From assembly GCA_947500505.1 (NCBI GenBank), contig CANMSL010000002.1, positions 496,001 through 560,000 of the forward strand: 64,000 nucleotides of DNA. Reading direction: 5' to 3'. Origin of the DNA: an uncultured Aquimarina sp. (GTDB taxonomy: Bacteria > Bacteroidota > Bacteroidia > Flavobacteriales > Flavobacteriaceae). The notes beneath the pieces are model-generated. The model saw only the letters and a program-made list of their open reading frames with translations, made no database searches and was not told the origin of the DNA. This document shows positions 52,926 to 61,630 of the stretch, in pieces. The stretch's first letter is position 1. Every line of letters begins with the position of its first letter. Both the position numbers and the translations under genes were made by a program.

Positions 52926-53333
52926 ATGGAAACAATGTACATCAATCATATTGCAGTTGTCATTTGTGCGATATTGAATTTAGCAGTGGGTGCACTGTGG
53001 TATAGCCCAGCACTTTTTTATAAAGCCTGGAAAAAAGAAAATGGTCTGACCGATGCCGACTTTGAGAATATTAATATGAGTAAGCTCTACGGTATCAGTT
53101 TTGTACTTGCCCTTATAATGTCCTACAATATGGCTTTCTTCTTGGGCGATGCCAACACTGATTGGATATGGGGAATGTCCGCTGGCTTTTTTACGGGCTT
53201 TGGGTTTTGTGCTATGATATTTACGGCTATCGCCTTGTTTGAGAAAAAGTCGTGGAAGTATATTTTCATCAATAGCGGTTACATCATCTTTTACTTCACG
53301 TTAATCGGATTCGTTTTGGGGATCTGGCGCTAA
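52926..53333 (+). CDS. DUF1761 membrane protein
   Basis: A 135-residue protein with four membrane helices. The start region INHIAVVICAILNLAVGALWYSPALF is diagnostic of DUF1761, as is the later SAGFFTGFGFCAMIF. Function unknown. ATG at 52926 is used; a second in-frame ATG follows at 52935. It lies 98 bases after the AraC gene and 12 before the propeller gene. Confidence 0.85.
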   Translation: METMYINHIAVVICAILNLAVGALWYSPALFYKAWKKENGLTDADFENINMSKLYGISFVLALIMSYNMAFFLGDANTDWIWGMSAGFFTGFGFCAMIFTAIALFEKKSWKYIFINSGYIIFYFTLIGFVLGIWR

Positions 53334-53345
53334 AATCAGGAAACT

Positions 53346-54260
53346 ATGAAACGAATACTATTTACAATAAGTTTAGCCCTCGCAACTTTAAGTTGTTCGG
53401 CACAACAAAAAATTACCTATAATGTACTGGAAGATTCAGCCACCCAAGATTACGAGGTATATGTTATGGATGCGGATGGTAAGAATGCTAAAAATATTAC
53501 CAACTCAAAATCGGTGGATTGGGTCTATGATAGCTTTCGCGAAAAAATTTATTTTCTTTCAGACCGAGGCGAATGTTTCCGATGCCTGTATCTCTATGAA
53601 ATGGACGCTGACGGAAATAATGTAAGAAAAATAACGGACTTCAAACTGGCCGACAGTTGGCTTAGCAGCCGAAGTAACGGCACCCAATTTATAGTAAAAC
53701 CTTCGGAAGCTAAAGATGCTACTTTCTACATCATTAACCTTGATGGTGAAATACTGGAAAAAATAACCGTTGACCTTGCTTATGCCAACGACCCTACATT
53801 TTCTCCTAATGGAAACCGTATCGTTTTCCGTGGAAGCGATAAATCCTCACCAAGAGAACTTGGTTTTACCGATGCGCTTTATGTGCTGGAGTTAAAATCG
53901 AAGGAAGTAGCAAAGATAACTTCACACCCCGATGAAGGTGCCGGCAAGCAATGGACAGGTTATCTAGCTGCTGCACCTAGATGGCGAACTGATGGGAGGA
54001 TTTCTTTCGCTTCAAAGCGTGACAATAACTATGATATCTATCTCATCAATCCTGACGGTACGGAAATGGAATCTGTCACACCCTTAGAAAACAATCAGGT
54101 CTATCACCATTGGAACGAAAAGGGCGAACTCGTTTTTGAAGCTTCTATGAACAATCATTCCGGTTATGAACTCTATAAGCGGACTGCTGATGGAAATGTC
54201 ATCCAGCTGACCGAAGATAGCATAGAACAATATGCACCTGTTTTTGTCAAATCCAAATGA
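53346..54260 (+). CDS. Secreted TolB-like beta-propeller protein
   Basis: A 304-residue protein with a signal peptide ending LSCSAQQ (the Cys could also make it a lipoprotein). Four to five PD40/WD40-like repeats are seen, each with a VYVMDADGKNAKNIT-type strand pair: YLYEMDADGNNVRKIT, FYIINLDGEILEKIT, NDPTFSPNGNRIVFRG and IYLINPDGTEMESVT. Similar proteins act as periplasmic binding propellers. Substrate unknown. Confidence 0.8.
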   Translation: MKRILFTISLALATLSCSAQQKITYNVLEDSATQDYEVYVMDADGKNAKNITNSKSVDWVYDSFREKIYFLSDRGECFRCLYLYEMDADGNNVRKITDFKLADSWLSSRSNGTQFIVKPSEAKDATFYIINLDGEILEKITVDLAYANDPTFSPNGNRIVFRGSDKSSPRELGFTDALYVLELKSKEVAKITSHPDEGAGKQWTGYLAAAPRWRTDGRISFASKRDNNYDIYLINPDGTEMESVTPLENNQVYHHWNEKGELVFEASMNNHSGYELYKRTADGNVIQLTEDSIEQYAPVFVKSK

Positions 54261-54267
54261 TTCAGTT

Positions 54268-54681
54268 ATGGAAACCGCAGGCTATTCAAAAACATCGCTC
54301 GCCAAAAAACTGGGCATAAAAGAAGGCTACATAATGATGGTGGTCAATGAACCAAAACACTATATGAGCCTGTTCAGCGACTTTCCAAAAAAGGTGGAAA
54401 GAAAGAAAAAATTGGATTCAGAGAGCTTTGATTTCATACACATTTTTGCACACAATTTTGCAGAACTTGAAAGCATCGTAAAAATGGTGAAGCCCGCTTT
54501 GAAAAAAAGCGGTACCCTTTGGGTGAGCTGGCCAAAAGGGACATCAAAAATCCCAACCGACATCAAACGGGAACCCATAAGAGAACACCTACTAAAAACA
54601 GAACTGGTTGATATCAAAGTCTGTGCGGTAGATGAAGACTGGTCCGGGCTTAAGTTTATGTACCGTAGAGAAAACCGTTAA
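54268..54681 (+). CDS. DUF3052 family protein
   Basis: A 137-residue cytoplasmic protein. Start set at ATG 54268, after the propeller stop, because family members begin with the GYS-TPLAKKLGI pattern seen here as AGYSKTSLAKKLGIKEGY. The later SGTLWVSWPKGTSKIPTDI and VDIKVCAVDEDWSGLKF are also typical of DUF3052. Function unknown. Confidence 0.85.
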   Translation: METAGYSKTSLAKKLGIKEGYIMMVVNEPKHYMSLFSDFPKKVERKKKLDSESFDFIHIFAHNFAELESIVKMVKPALKKSGTLWVSWPKGTSKIPTDIKREPIREHLLKTELVDIKVCAVDEDWSGLKFMYRRENR

Positions 54682-54758
54682 TCACAAAAACATATTAAAA
54701 ATAAAAGGTCAGAAAAACTGATCGCGATACACTATTGTCAAATTTAAAAACAAACAAA

Positions 54759-55328
54759 ATGACTAAAACCTCACAAGAAATCGAAAAGGAATTCATAGAT
54801 AGAATTCAAGAACAAACTGGGAAATCATTAGGTGACTGGATATCACATCTCAAAACGACAGGTCTTTCTAAAAGAAACGAATTGCTCAATTGGTTAAAGG
54901 AAAATGAAGGTTTCCGTCATCAGGAAGCTTCGTTATTGGCTGGAATCTATGTCAATGGCGGTAAACCCGTCTATTCAGCGCCTGGTGACCTTCTTGAAAA
55001 ACAATTCAATAAAAAGGAACATTTACGACCGCTCTACGATACATTGATGGCAAAGATTCTCAACAAAATTCCAGAAACGAGAGTGGAAGCCAAGAAAACC
55101 TATGTATCCCTTAACGCAAAGCGGGAATATGCGGCAATAGGAATCAAGTCCAAAGAAATCCGCTTGGCGATCGATTTAGAGGGCGAACCAGATGGTGATG
55201 AATTCGTCAAACAGATAGGTATTGGTTGTATGCCTCGTATTTCACATATGGTGAAACTCACGGATGTTGTTCAAATCAGTAACGACTTGTTGAACAGCTT
55301 AGAAATTGCTTACAAAAGTATGAAGTAA
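54759..55328 (+). CDS. DUF4287/DUF5655 domain protein
   Basis: A 189-residue protein; start set at ATG 54759 (an in-frame TTG at 54735 adds eight residues). Residues about 5-65 fit DUF4287 (FIDRIQEQTGKSLGDWISHL, LLNWLKENEGFRHQEASLLA); residues about 85-185 fit DUF5655 (LRPLYDTLMAKI, KKTYVSLNAKREYAAI, RISHMVKLTD). Function unknown; the pair of domains is common in one polypeptide. Confidence 0.8.
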   Translation: MTKTSQEIEKEFIDRIQEQTGKSLGDWISHLKTTGLSKRNELLNWLKENEGFRHQEASLLAGIYVNGGKPVYSAPGDLLEKQFNKKEHLRPLYDTLMAKILNKIPETRVEAKKTYVSLNAKREYAAIGIKSKEIRLAIDLEGEPDGDEFVKQIGIGCMPRISHMVKLTDVVQISNDLLNSLEIAYKSMK

Positions 55329-55967
55329 TGAGATAAATAATAATAGAAAGTCGAAATTCAGGGTTGTGTCCAAGACTAACGTAGCAAAACTATTTTCCTA
55401 AAGTGTAGCTTTTAGGGGAATGTAGGGGAATGTGCTGAGTGAATTATGAAAATGGATTTCTCTTTTATATAGGATTTAAGTAACGTGAGTTTCTATGTTA
55501 AAAACCAAGAGATTCTTCTTAAGAATTAAGAAGTGCGGATGTTTATAGATTGTTTAAATGTGGCCAACTTTAGCATAGCGTTAAAAAATTGTCCATATTT
55601 AAATGACCCATGTTTTGTTTATTACTATGTTATAAACCTATTTCCCAGAATTGTATTAACAGACTATAGTAGCTGCATTTTTGTATTATGGAAATAAGAA
55701 GGGAGCCGTTACGTTGGATTTTTTGAAAATATAAGTTGGAATATAGTTTTATCTGATTATTTGTAATGCCCCATAATGATAGTTTGAATTTCAGGTCAAG
55801 CGCAGTCGAGACATTATTTTTTTTAACTTTAGGTTTAATGACCTCTCGACTGCGCTCGAGGAGACAATGTGTTATGACAAATTATGGATATTCATTAGTT
55901 TTATCGCTCTCTGGATATTTTATGGGGATGAGTTAGTAAATGGAATGAAAAAGACGGATTATTATCT
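55329..55967. other. Non-coding gap between convergent groups
   Basis: No convincing gene. Notable are a short direct repeat TAGGGGAATG near 55411-55433 and a long-arm inverted repeat at 55799-55856. The gap separates plus-strand from minus-strand genes that point at each other. Confidence 0.5.
55799..55856. repeat. Perfect 13-base inverted repeat
   Basis: AGCGCAGTCGAGA (55799-55811) and TCTCGACTGCGCT (55844-55856) are perfect inverted copies with a 32-base spacer containing a T-run. The CGCAGTCGAGA word is a common dispersed repeat in flavobacterial genomes as far as I recall. It can serve as a terminator between the converging genes. Confidence 0.65.
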
Positions 55968-57722
55968 CTAGTATTTATCTTTCCAAATTGGTATTTCTAC
56001 AAAACTATCATTATACCATTTTACTTTTAATGGTTCATTTGCATCGCTAATTGTTTCTACACTTACTATTTTTCCTGTGCCATAATTAAGTTCAGAAAAT
56101 GGATTTTTGTTTACATTTATATAAACAAGTAAGCGACTTCCTTTACTTAATTTTTTACTAACTAAATGTGTGTTTGAAAAAGGAATTGTTTCAATCTCAT
56201 TTGGTTTTAGTAATTCTCTTTTGGTTACATCTTTGGCATAACTTGCACGTACGATAATGTATGACAAATGAAAATAGTTGCCGTCTGGCATTACTTCATA
56301 AAGTGTAACTCCATAATCAAAATCCTTCTTGTTTATGCTCACTTTTAATTCCCCTATAAACGAACCATTGACTATAATCGGTTCTTTAAAAGGTTCACTG
56401 ATAAAATTAAAGCCATTGCTCAAATCTATTTCCTCTCTGATTATAGGGTCTGGATAGTAATCATTATTCCAATTTTCTCTATCGGCAAAATCCACCGTTT
56501 GAGATAAAAATTTAGGATTTACAGGCTTTTTATCCCTTAAAGTGTAAACATCATTCTCCGTTTCAGTCATTAAATACAACTTGAGATTTTCATTGCTCAT
56601 CTCTTCAATTGATGGCGCACTTCGCCATTCGTTGACTCCCATCACTTGGTAATTGATTTTGTCCCTTAATTTTTCAGGCTTGTCGCCATCATTGAAAATA
56701 TAATCGAACCATTGGTAGGTGATTTCGTTTGTATTTATCAGTGCATCTTTATCAACTTTGTAACCGTTTATTTCTTCTGCGCCATTTCGCTGTGCTCCAA
56801 AATGGCTGTATGGTCCGATAATTAAATAGTGTTCAGCATTTGGATTGTATTTATAATGCTCCCTTAGATAATGAAGTCCCGAATTTTGTGAATCGTTATA
56901 ATATCCATCAATTGAGAGTATAGGTATGTCGATGTTAGCAAAATCCTCTTTATAGGGAGCCATCTTCTGCCAATATTCATCAAAAGACGGATGGCTTATC
57001 CATCGCTGGAACCATTTGTTTGGAATACCATCTAAACTGTCCATTTTCATATAGGCCACTCCTGTTTCCCACCAGTTGAACATCAGATTTCGAGAACGTT
57101 GTCTATCATTGCCAGCGATAGTGTCCAAATATTTATTGTTCCCGACTAGAAATGCCCATTCGTAGTTCGGGTTAATAAAGATATTGTTCTCCATCGGCAT
57201 ACCCAATCCAGGCCTGTTTGCAACATAGGGGACAATAGTTTTGAGGGCAGGATGCGGATTTTTCAATGAAGCCCATTGCGTAAATCCATTATAACTGCCA
57301 CCGAACATACCAATACGCCCATTACACCATTCTTGCTTGCTAATCCAGTCTATGACATCATACGTGTCATTGGCATCGTTTTCATAAGGCCAAATTTCAT
57401 TGGGACTGAAACGTTTCCCTCTTGCATAGGCTATAACTCCGACATAACCCCTATCTGCCGATTCCTTTATTGTGTTTAGGTCACGACCTTTATCTCTCAC
57501 GTAGATAGTACTTTGTAAAATTACAGCCCGTGGTTCGTTATTTTCTTTTTTTCGACAGACAATTACAGAAATTTTTGCTCCATCTCTCGTTTCGATTAAG
57601 ACGTCTTGAATATTGTAATCTTGATTTGATTTTATAGATTGTGAAATTTCTTTTTCTTCTTTTGAAGTATTACAACTTAAAAGAAATATGATCAATAGAT
57701 TCCGAAATATTCTTATTTTCAT
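55968..57722 (-). CDS. CocE/NonD-family hydrolase, lipoprotein
   Basis: A 584-residue protein with a lipoprotein signal (MKIRIFRNLLIIFLLSC). It has the S15 alpha/beta-hydrolase core: TRDGAKISVIVCRK, nucleophile Ser143 in GMFGGSYNGF, an acid region IPILSIDGYYND and the His region IIGPYSHFGAQ, then a C-terminal jelly-roll-like domain (about 400-584, PepX_C). Relatives are cocaine esterase, X-Pro dipeptidyl peptidase and glutaryl-7-ACA acylase. Likely an acyl or peptidyl hydrolase on the envelope. Confidence 0.88.
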   Translation of the reverse strand: MKIRIFRNLLIIFLLSCNTSKEEKEISQSIKSNQDYNIQDVLIETRDGAKISVIVCRKKENNEPRAVILQSTIYVRDKGRDLNTIKESADRGYVGVIAYARGKRFSPNEIWPYENDANDTYDVIDWISKQEWCNGRIGMFGGSYNGFTQWASLKNPHPALKTIVPYVANRPGLGMPMENNIFINPNYEWAFLVGNNKYLDTIAGNDRQRSRNLMFNWWETGVAYMKMDSLDGIPNKWFQRWISHPSFDEYWQKMAPYKEDFANIDIPILSIDGYYNDSQNSGLHYLREHYKYNPNAEHYLIIGPYSHFGAQRNGAEEINGYKVDKDALINTNEITYQWFDYIFNDGDKPEKLRDKINYQVMGVNEWRSAPSIEEMSNENLKLYLMTETENDVYTLRDKKPVNPKFLSQTVDFADRENWNNDYYPDPIIREEIDLSNGFNFISEPFKEPIIVNGSFIGELKVSINKKDFDYGVTLYEVMPDGNYFHLSYIIVRASYAKDVTKRELLKPNEIETIPFSNTHLVSKKLSKGSRLLVYINVNKNPFSELNYGTGKIVSVETISDANEPLKVKWYNDSFVEIPIWKDKY

Positions 57723-57762
57723 CTTCTACATTTATTATTAATTTTAATATTATAGCTTTAAA

Positions 57763-58212
57763 TCATTGAACACTATTCCAAATATCCAAATACATTTTCC
57801 AGTGATCTTCTATTTTCTTCCAAACAATAACATACTTACCTTTCCAAGAGGATATATGTCCATCTTTATGTTTGGTTTTACCTTCGTAGTAACCATAGTC
57901 ATAGGCTGTATCCTCGACAATGGTAATCTCGGTTTGAGTGATTTTGTGATATGATGTACTTATGTCTTCAGGAAGTGTCCAATATTTAATAATATCTTCT
58001 CCTTCTAATATCTTAGTATTATTAGGGAATATTTTTGCGTCATCTGTATAAGATGAGGCTATCTTTTCGTAATCTGATGTCATAACATATTTTGAAAAAT
58101 TTTCTGTGTTTTTCAAAATAGTTTTAATGTCTTCTTTGTTTCCGTTTAATGTTTGTGCTTCTATTTGATTGAAGCATAAAAGTGCTAATAGCAGTAATGG
58201 TATTGTTTTCAT
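57763..58212 (-). CDS. Secreted DUF4440/SnoaL-like protein
   Basis: A 149-residue protein; start set at ATG 58210-58212, which begins the signal peptide MKTIPLLLLALLCFNQIEAQ and avoids overlap with the upstream gene. The NTF2-like body has YVMTSDYEKIASSYTDDAKI, EGEDIIKYW and SWKGKYVIVWKKIEDHWKMY, as in DUF4440. Ligand unknown. It is in line with other secreted hydrolases. Confidence 0.75.
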   Translation of the reverse strand: MKTIPLLLLALLCFNQIEAQTLNGNKEDIKTILKNTENFSKYVMTSDYEKIASSYTDDAKIFPNNTKILEGEDIIKYWTLPEDISTSYHKITQTEITIVEDTAYDYGYYEGKTKHKDGHISSWKGKYVIVWKKIEDHWKMYLDIWNSVQ

Positions 58213-58225
58213 GAAATTAGTGGTT

Positions 58226-59245
58226 TTAATTAATGATGTTTTTGATTTCATCTGCCATATCACTTACATTCTCAAACTTTTGATTCTTTAAGATGATGAT
58301 ATATAATTCCTCTTCAGGATAATATCTAATGACCGACTCATAGTTGCCTTGCTCGCCATGATGGTGATGAACTTTTAAATTATCATTATCCCATTCTAAT
58401 CTGCCCAAAGGCGATTGTGAACCTTCTCGTTCTGAGAGTAGTTTTATAGATTCTTTTGATAACAGTTGATAACTGTGTAAATGATTAAGATATTGGTAAA
58501 GGTCTTTTGCAGTAAATAACATCAAAAACTTAGTCCCTTTATGTCTAAAAGCATCAATAGTATTATCCTCACCGAAAGCAAAAGCAGGTAACATATTGTT
58601 TTTCCAAGGATATTCCTTCGCAAAATAGCTATTACCCATCTTTGCAGGTTTGAATATGTTCTGAATCACATAATCTTCAAATGATTGACCAGAAACTCGC
58701 TCTACAATATGGATAAGTAACAAAGGATTATAGTTAGAATACAGATAGTCTGAGCCTGGTTCAAAGACAAGCTCTTTTATTTTCTTCAAATCATTCATCA
58801 ACAATTCATCGGTTACGGTCATTTTGTTTTCAACATAATGCTCCCATGAGATTCTTGGTAAACCACTGGTATACTTGAACAATTGTTGAATGCTGATTGA
58901 AGATGTCCAAGATGGTAAACCTTTCAGATAATTGCTGATGTGATCATCTAATTTCAACTTTCCTTTTTCGTAAAGTTGCATTACGGCCAATGCAGGGAAT
59001 TCTTTATAAATGGAACCAATAGCAAAACGATGCTTAGACGTTAAAGGTTCTTTCGTTTCTGGGTGAGCTATACCAAAGGATTTTTCGTATAAAATCGTGT
59101 CATTCTTTACGACTAAAATATTTCCGTTGAGTTCTCCCTTTTGGTAAGTCTCATTAGCATATGCATCTATTGTTTTGTGGCTTTTACAGCTGAAAAAAAT
59201 ACATAATATAATTACTATATAGCATTGTGATATTCTATTCTTCAT
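58226..59245 (-). CDS. Beta-lactamase-fold serine hydrolase, lipoprotein
   Basis: A 339-residue protein with a lipoprotein signal (ILCIFFSC). Serine beta-lactamase/class C motifs are visible: Ser78-xx-Lys81 in AIGSIYK, the YSN triad near 160 in YLYSNYNPLLL, and a late HHGEQGNYESV in place of KTG. Such proteins are esterases, D-aminopeptidases or penicillin-binding-like enzymes; the substrate is unknown. It overlaps none of its neighbours and lies 5 bases below an NTF2-like gene. Confidence 0.85.
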   Translation of the reverse strand: MKNRISQCYIVIILCIFFSCKSHKTIDAYANETYQKGELNGNILVVKNDTILYEKSFGIAHPETKEPLTSKHRFAIGSIYKEFPALAVMQLYEKGKLKLDDHISNYLKGLPSWTSSISIQQLFKYTSGLPRISWEHYVENKMTVTDELLMNDLKKIKELVFEPGSDYLYSNYNPLLLIHIVERVSGQSFEDYVIQNIFKPAKMGNSYFAKEYPWKNNMLPAFAFGEDNTIDAFRHKGTKFLMLFTAKDLYQYLNHLHSYQLLSKESIKLLSEREGSQSPLGRLEWDNDNLKVHHHHGEQGNYESVIRYYPEEELYIIILKNQKFENVSDMADEIKNIIN

Positions 59246-59250
59246 TCGTT

Positions 59251-59658
59251 CTACTTCCTATAAAAAATTTTACTTACGACTTTCCATTCCCCATCAATCT
59301 TAACAAGATTCATATAATCGATAAAACTGAAAGTTTCATAATCGATTTCTAACTTTGCACTTGCTACATCACCTGTAGCATTGATGTAAGCAATACGTGT
59401 TTTTCGATTTTGTTTTGGTCCAGGTTTTATAGCTTTTTTAAAGAATTCTAATGCATTAACCTCATTGTATTCACCATTTCGTATAAATTTCATTGTTGCG
59501 TTTTCATGAAAGGCTTTTTTGAGGGTTTCAAAGTCATTATTGGTTCCACCATCGAGGTAATAGGAAACGGTTTTTTCAACTTGAGCATAATCCGATTCTT
59601 GAGCTAAGGCTGTAAAAAGACTTAAGCATAGTACTAATGTTGCGATTGATGTTTTCAT
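59251..59658 (-). CDS. Secreted NTF2-like protein, lumazine-binding-like
   Basis: A 135-residue protein with a signal peptide ending TALAQ. It has VEKTVSYYLDGGTNNDFETL, FHENATMKFI, DVASAKLEIDYETF and IDYMNLVKIDGEWKVVSKIF, the pattern of the Lumazine_bd_2/NTF2-like family. Likely a small-ligand binding protein. It lies between two beta-lactamase-fold genes. Confidence 0.8.
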   Translation of the reverse strand: MKTSIATLVLCLSLFTALAQESDYAQVEKTVSYYLDGGTNNDFETLKKAFHENATMKFIRNGEYNEVNALEFFKKAIKPGPKQNRKTRIAYINATGDVASAKLEIDYETFSFIDYMNLVKIDGEWKVVSKIFYRK

Positions 59659-59688
59659 TTTTAATTGTTTTTTAATTGATTATTTTAT

Positions 59689-60756
59689 TTAGAGATTGCT
59701 TTTCAGAACCGCATCGCGGATTGCTTTTTCGAAATGATAAATAATAGCTTCGTTTTCATTGTACACATTCTCCAAAACGATGACATCGATATTTTTCTCA
59801 GGAATAAAAAATTTGATGTTGGCAAAACCTATACCTCTACCCGCATGACCAACATGTCGTAAATGTGTATTTTCATCAATACGAACGCCATAACCATAGC
59901 CTACTTTTTTAGTGCCAAATGCGGCGTGGGCAGACTCTATAGAATAGTTGGTCATAAGTTGGTAAGATTCTGGTTGTAAAATGTTGCCATTATGAAGTTT
60001 TTTATCCCAAATACTAAGGTCTTTTACATTGGAAATGATTCCACCAGCAGGCGCAAAATTTTTCCATCTTTCTTCAGTGAAGTTAATATCATCAAACTCC
60101 AATTTCTCGAATTCTTCACCCGAGATTATGTAACCATCAATAACATTGTTTGTTTTACCAGGCACATAGCAAAAAGAATGCTTCATTCCCAAACGTTCAA
60201 AGAGGTGATTAACATTCTCAGGATAGCTGATATTAGTAACATTTTCAATTATTTGCCCTAGTAGACCATAACCTGGGTTGCTGTAATGAAAATCAGAACC
60301 AGGCTTAAATTTTAAAGGTTGGTCTATTGCTGTTATCCCAGAGGTCATATTCAGTAAATTATGGACTGTTACCGTATTTGCCCATTCGGTATTTAAGTTG
60401 GGTAGGTACGCTTTGATTGGTTTTTGTAAATCAATATTCCCTTTTTCTACCTCCAATAAAACAAGTGTCGCCGTAACTTGTTTGGTATTGGACTGTATTC
60501 TAAAATTATCGGCTAACGATATAGGTGTTTTAGTTTCAAAATCTGAAAAACCTTGAGCCTTTGCATAAATCAACGAATCTTTTTGTGTTATATAAACTAC
60601 GCCGTTAAATTCTCTAGGCAACTTTGTTTCAATAAGGCTATCTAACTTGTATTCGAAACTTTGAGTTTCTGTTTGAAATCTTTTTTCTTCTTTTTTAGAA
60701 TCGACGCAGCCAATCATAAAAAGTATAAAAGCGATAGGAATTAATAAATATTTCAT
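59689..60756 (-). CDS. Beta-lactamase-fold serine hydrolase, lipoprotein
   Basis: A 355-residue protein with a lipoprotein signal (ILFMIGC). Motifs of the class C-like family: Ser89-xx-Lys92 in RIQSNTKQ, YSNPGYG, and HVGHAGRGIGF with the HxG element near the C-terminus. It is a paralogue in fold of the product of 58226 but distinct in sequence. It lies 3 bases below the DJ-1-like gene, so the two are likely co-transcribed. Confidence 0.85.
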   Translation of the reverse strand: MKYLLIPIAFILFMIGCVDSKKEEKRFQTETQSFEYKLDSLIETKLPREFNGVVYITQKDSLIYAKAQGFSDFETKTPISLADNFRIQSNTKQVTATLVLLEVEKGNIDLQKPIKAYLPNLNTEWANTVTVHNLLNMTSGITAIDQPLKFKPGSDFHYSNPGYGLLGQIIENVTNISYPENVNHLFERLGMKHSFCYVPGKTNNVIDGYIISGEEFEKLEFDDINFTEERWKNFAPAGGIISNVKDLSIWDKKLHNGNILQPESYQLMTNYSIESAHAAFGTKKVGYGYGVRIDENTHLRHVGHAGRGIGFANIKFFIPEKNIDVIVLENVYNENEAIIYHFEKAIRDAVLKSNL

Positions 60757-60759
60757 GTC

Positions 60760-61524
60760 TTATTTTTCTTGAAGTTTATCGACCACCAGCTCCGCCACTT
60801 TAGCAGACGCTGTTGGGTCTTGTCCCGTAATCAATCTGCCGTCAGCTACGGTATAGCCATCCCAACCATTGGCTGAGTATGTAAAGTGACCATCGTGTTG
60901 ATTGACTTTTTTCTCAATAGAGAACGGAAACTCTTTATAATACGGCATCTCTTTTTTCTCAAAAGCATCTGGAAATCCATTTACCTTTTTTCCCTTTATA
61001 AAAAATTCACCGTTGTTAGTTCTTAAGTTCACTATTCCGGCTGTACCGTGACATACCGCCGAAACAATTCCATGCTGTTTCTCATATATATTCATTGTAA
61101 TGTTTTGGATAGCCTTATTTTCTGGTACTTCGTACATAGCTGCACCACCGCCGACATAGTAAACTGCTTTATAATTTGCGGAATTTATTTCTGAAGGTTT
61201 CTTCGTGTTTTTCAACTGCTGCATAAATGCTGTGTTGTTATAGTATCTATTTTGAAGTGTATCCGAAGCTTTATAATAATGCCCTAAATGAATGCTTCCA
61301 CCGTTTGGCGTTAGAAAGTCAACTTTGTAATTATGCTTCGTAAAAACATCATATGCATAGACAATTTCAGCAAAACTGGTTCCTGTTGCGATATCTGAGT
61401 TACCATAGGTTTTGGCATTGGACATAACGAATAGAATATTGCCTTTACTTTCTTTTTCTGAGTTGATTTGAGCAGATAATCCTGAGAACAGAAACAGGAA
61501 AACCCATAGGATTTTAGATATCAT
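60760..61524 (-). CDS. Secreted DJ-1/PfpI-family protein
   Basis: A 254-residue protein with a signal peptide ending GLSAQ. The DJ-1/PfpI fold is marked by ILFVMSNAKTY, TGTSFAEIVYAYDVF with the helper Glu, YYVGGGAAMYEV and the nucleophile elbow SAVCHGTAG (Cys158-His159). Close to the Hsp31-like type 1 glutamine amidotransferase group, often glyoxalase III or deglycase candidates. It is the first gene below the AraC gene and its direct-repeat site at 61550-61621. Confidence 0.85.
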   Translation of the reverse strand: MISKILWVFLFLFSGLSAQINSEKESKGNILFVMSNAKTYGNSDIATGTSFAEIVYAYDVFTKHNYKVDFLTPNGGSIHLGHYYKASDTLQNRYYNNTAFMQQLKNTKKPSEINSANYKAVYYVGGGAAMYEVPENKAIQNITMNIYEKQHGIVSAVCHGTAGIVNLRTNNGEFFIKGKKVNGFPDAFEKKEMPYYKEFPFSIEKKVNQHDGHFTYSANGWDGYTVADGRLITGQDPTASAKVAELVVDKLQEK

Positions 61525-61549
61525 TTTAATCGTTTTTTGATGATGGTAT

Positions 61550-61621
61550 CAAAATTCGATAAAATGCTTTTAAATCTATTCTAATATTATAATTGAAACG
61601 TCCAGAATTATAATATTGGAC
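61550..61621 (-). promoter_or_regulatory. Putative AraC operator (ATTATAAT type) and -7 box
   Basis: Minus-strand box GAATTTTG at 61550-61557 (weak), 26 bases before the DJ-1 start. Direct repeat TCTAATATTATAAT at 61580 and TCCAGAATTATAAT at 61601: 30 bases from the box and 21 apart, the same geometry as the other operators but a fourth half-site sequence. It lies against the end of the AraC gene at 61631. Confidence 0.5.
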
Positions 61622-61630
61622 AAGAAACCC

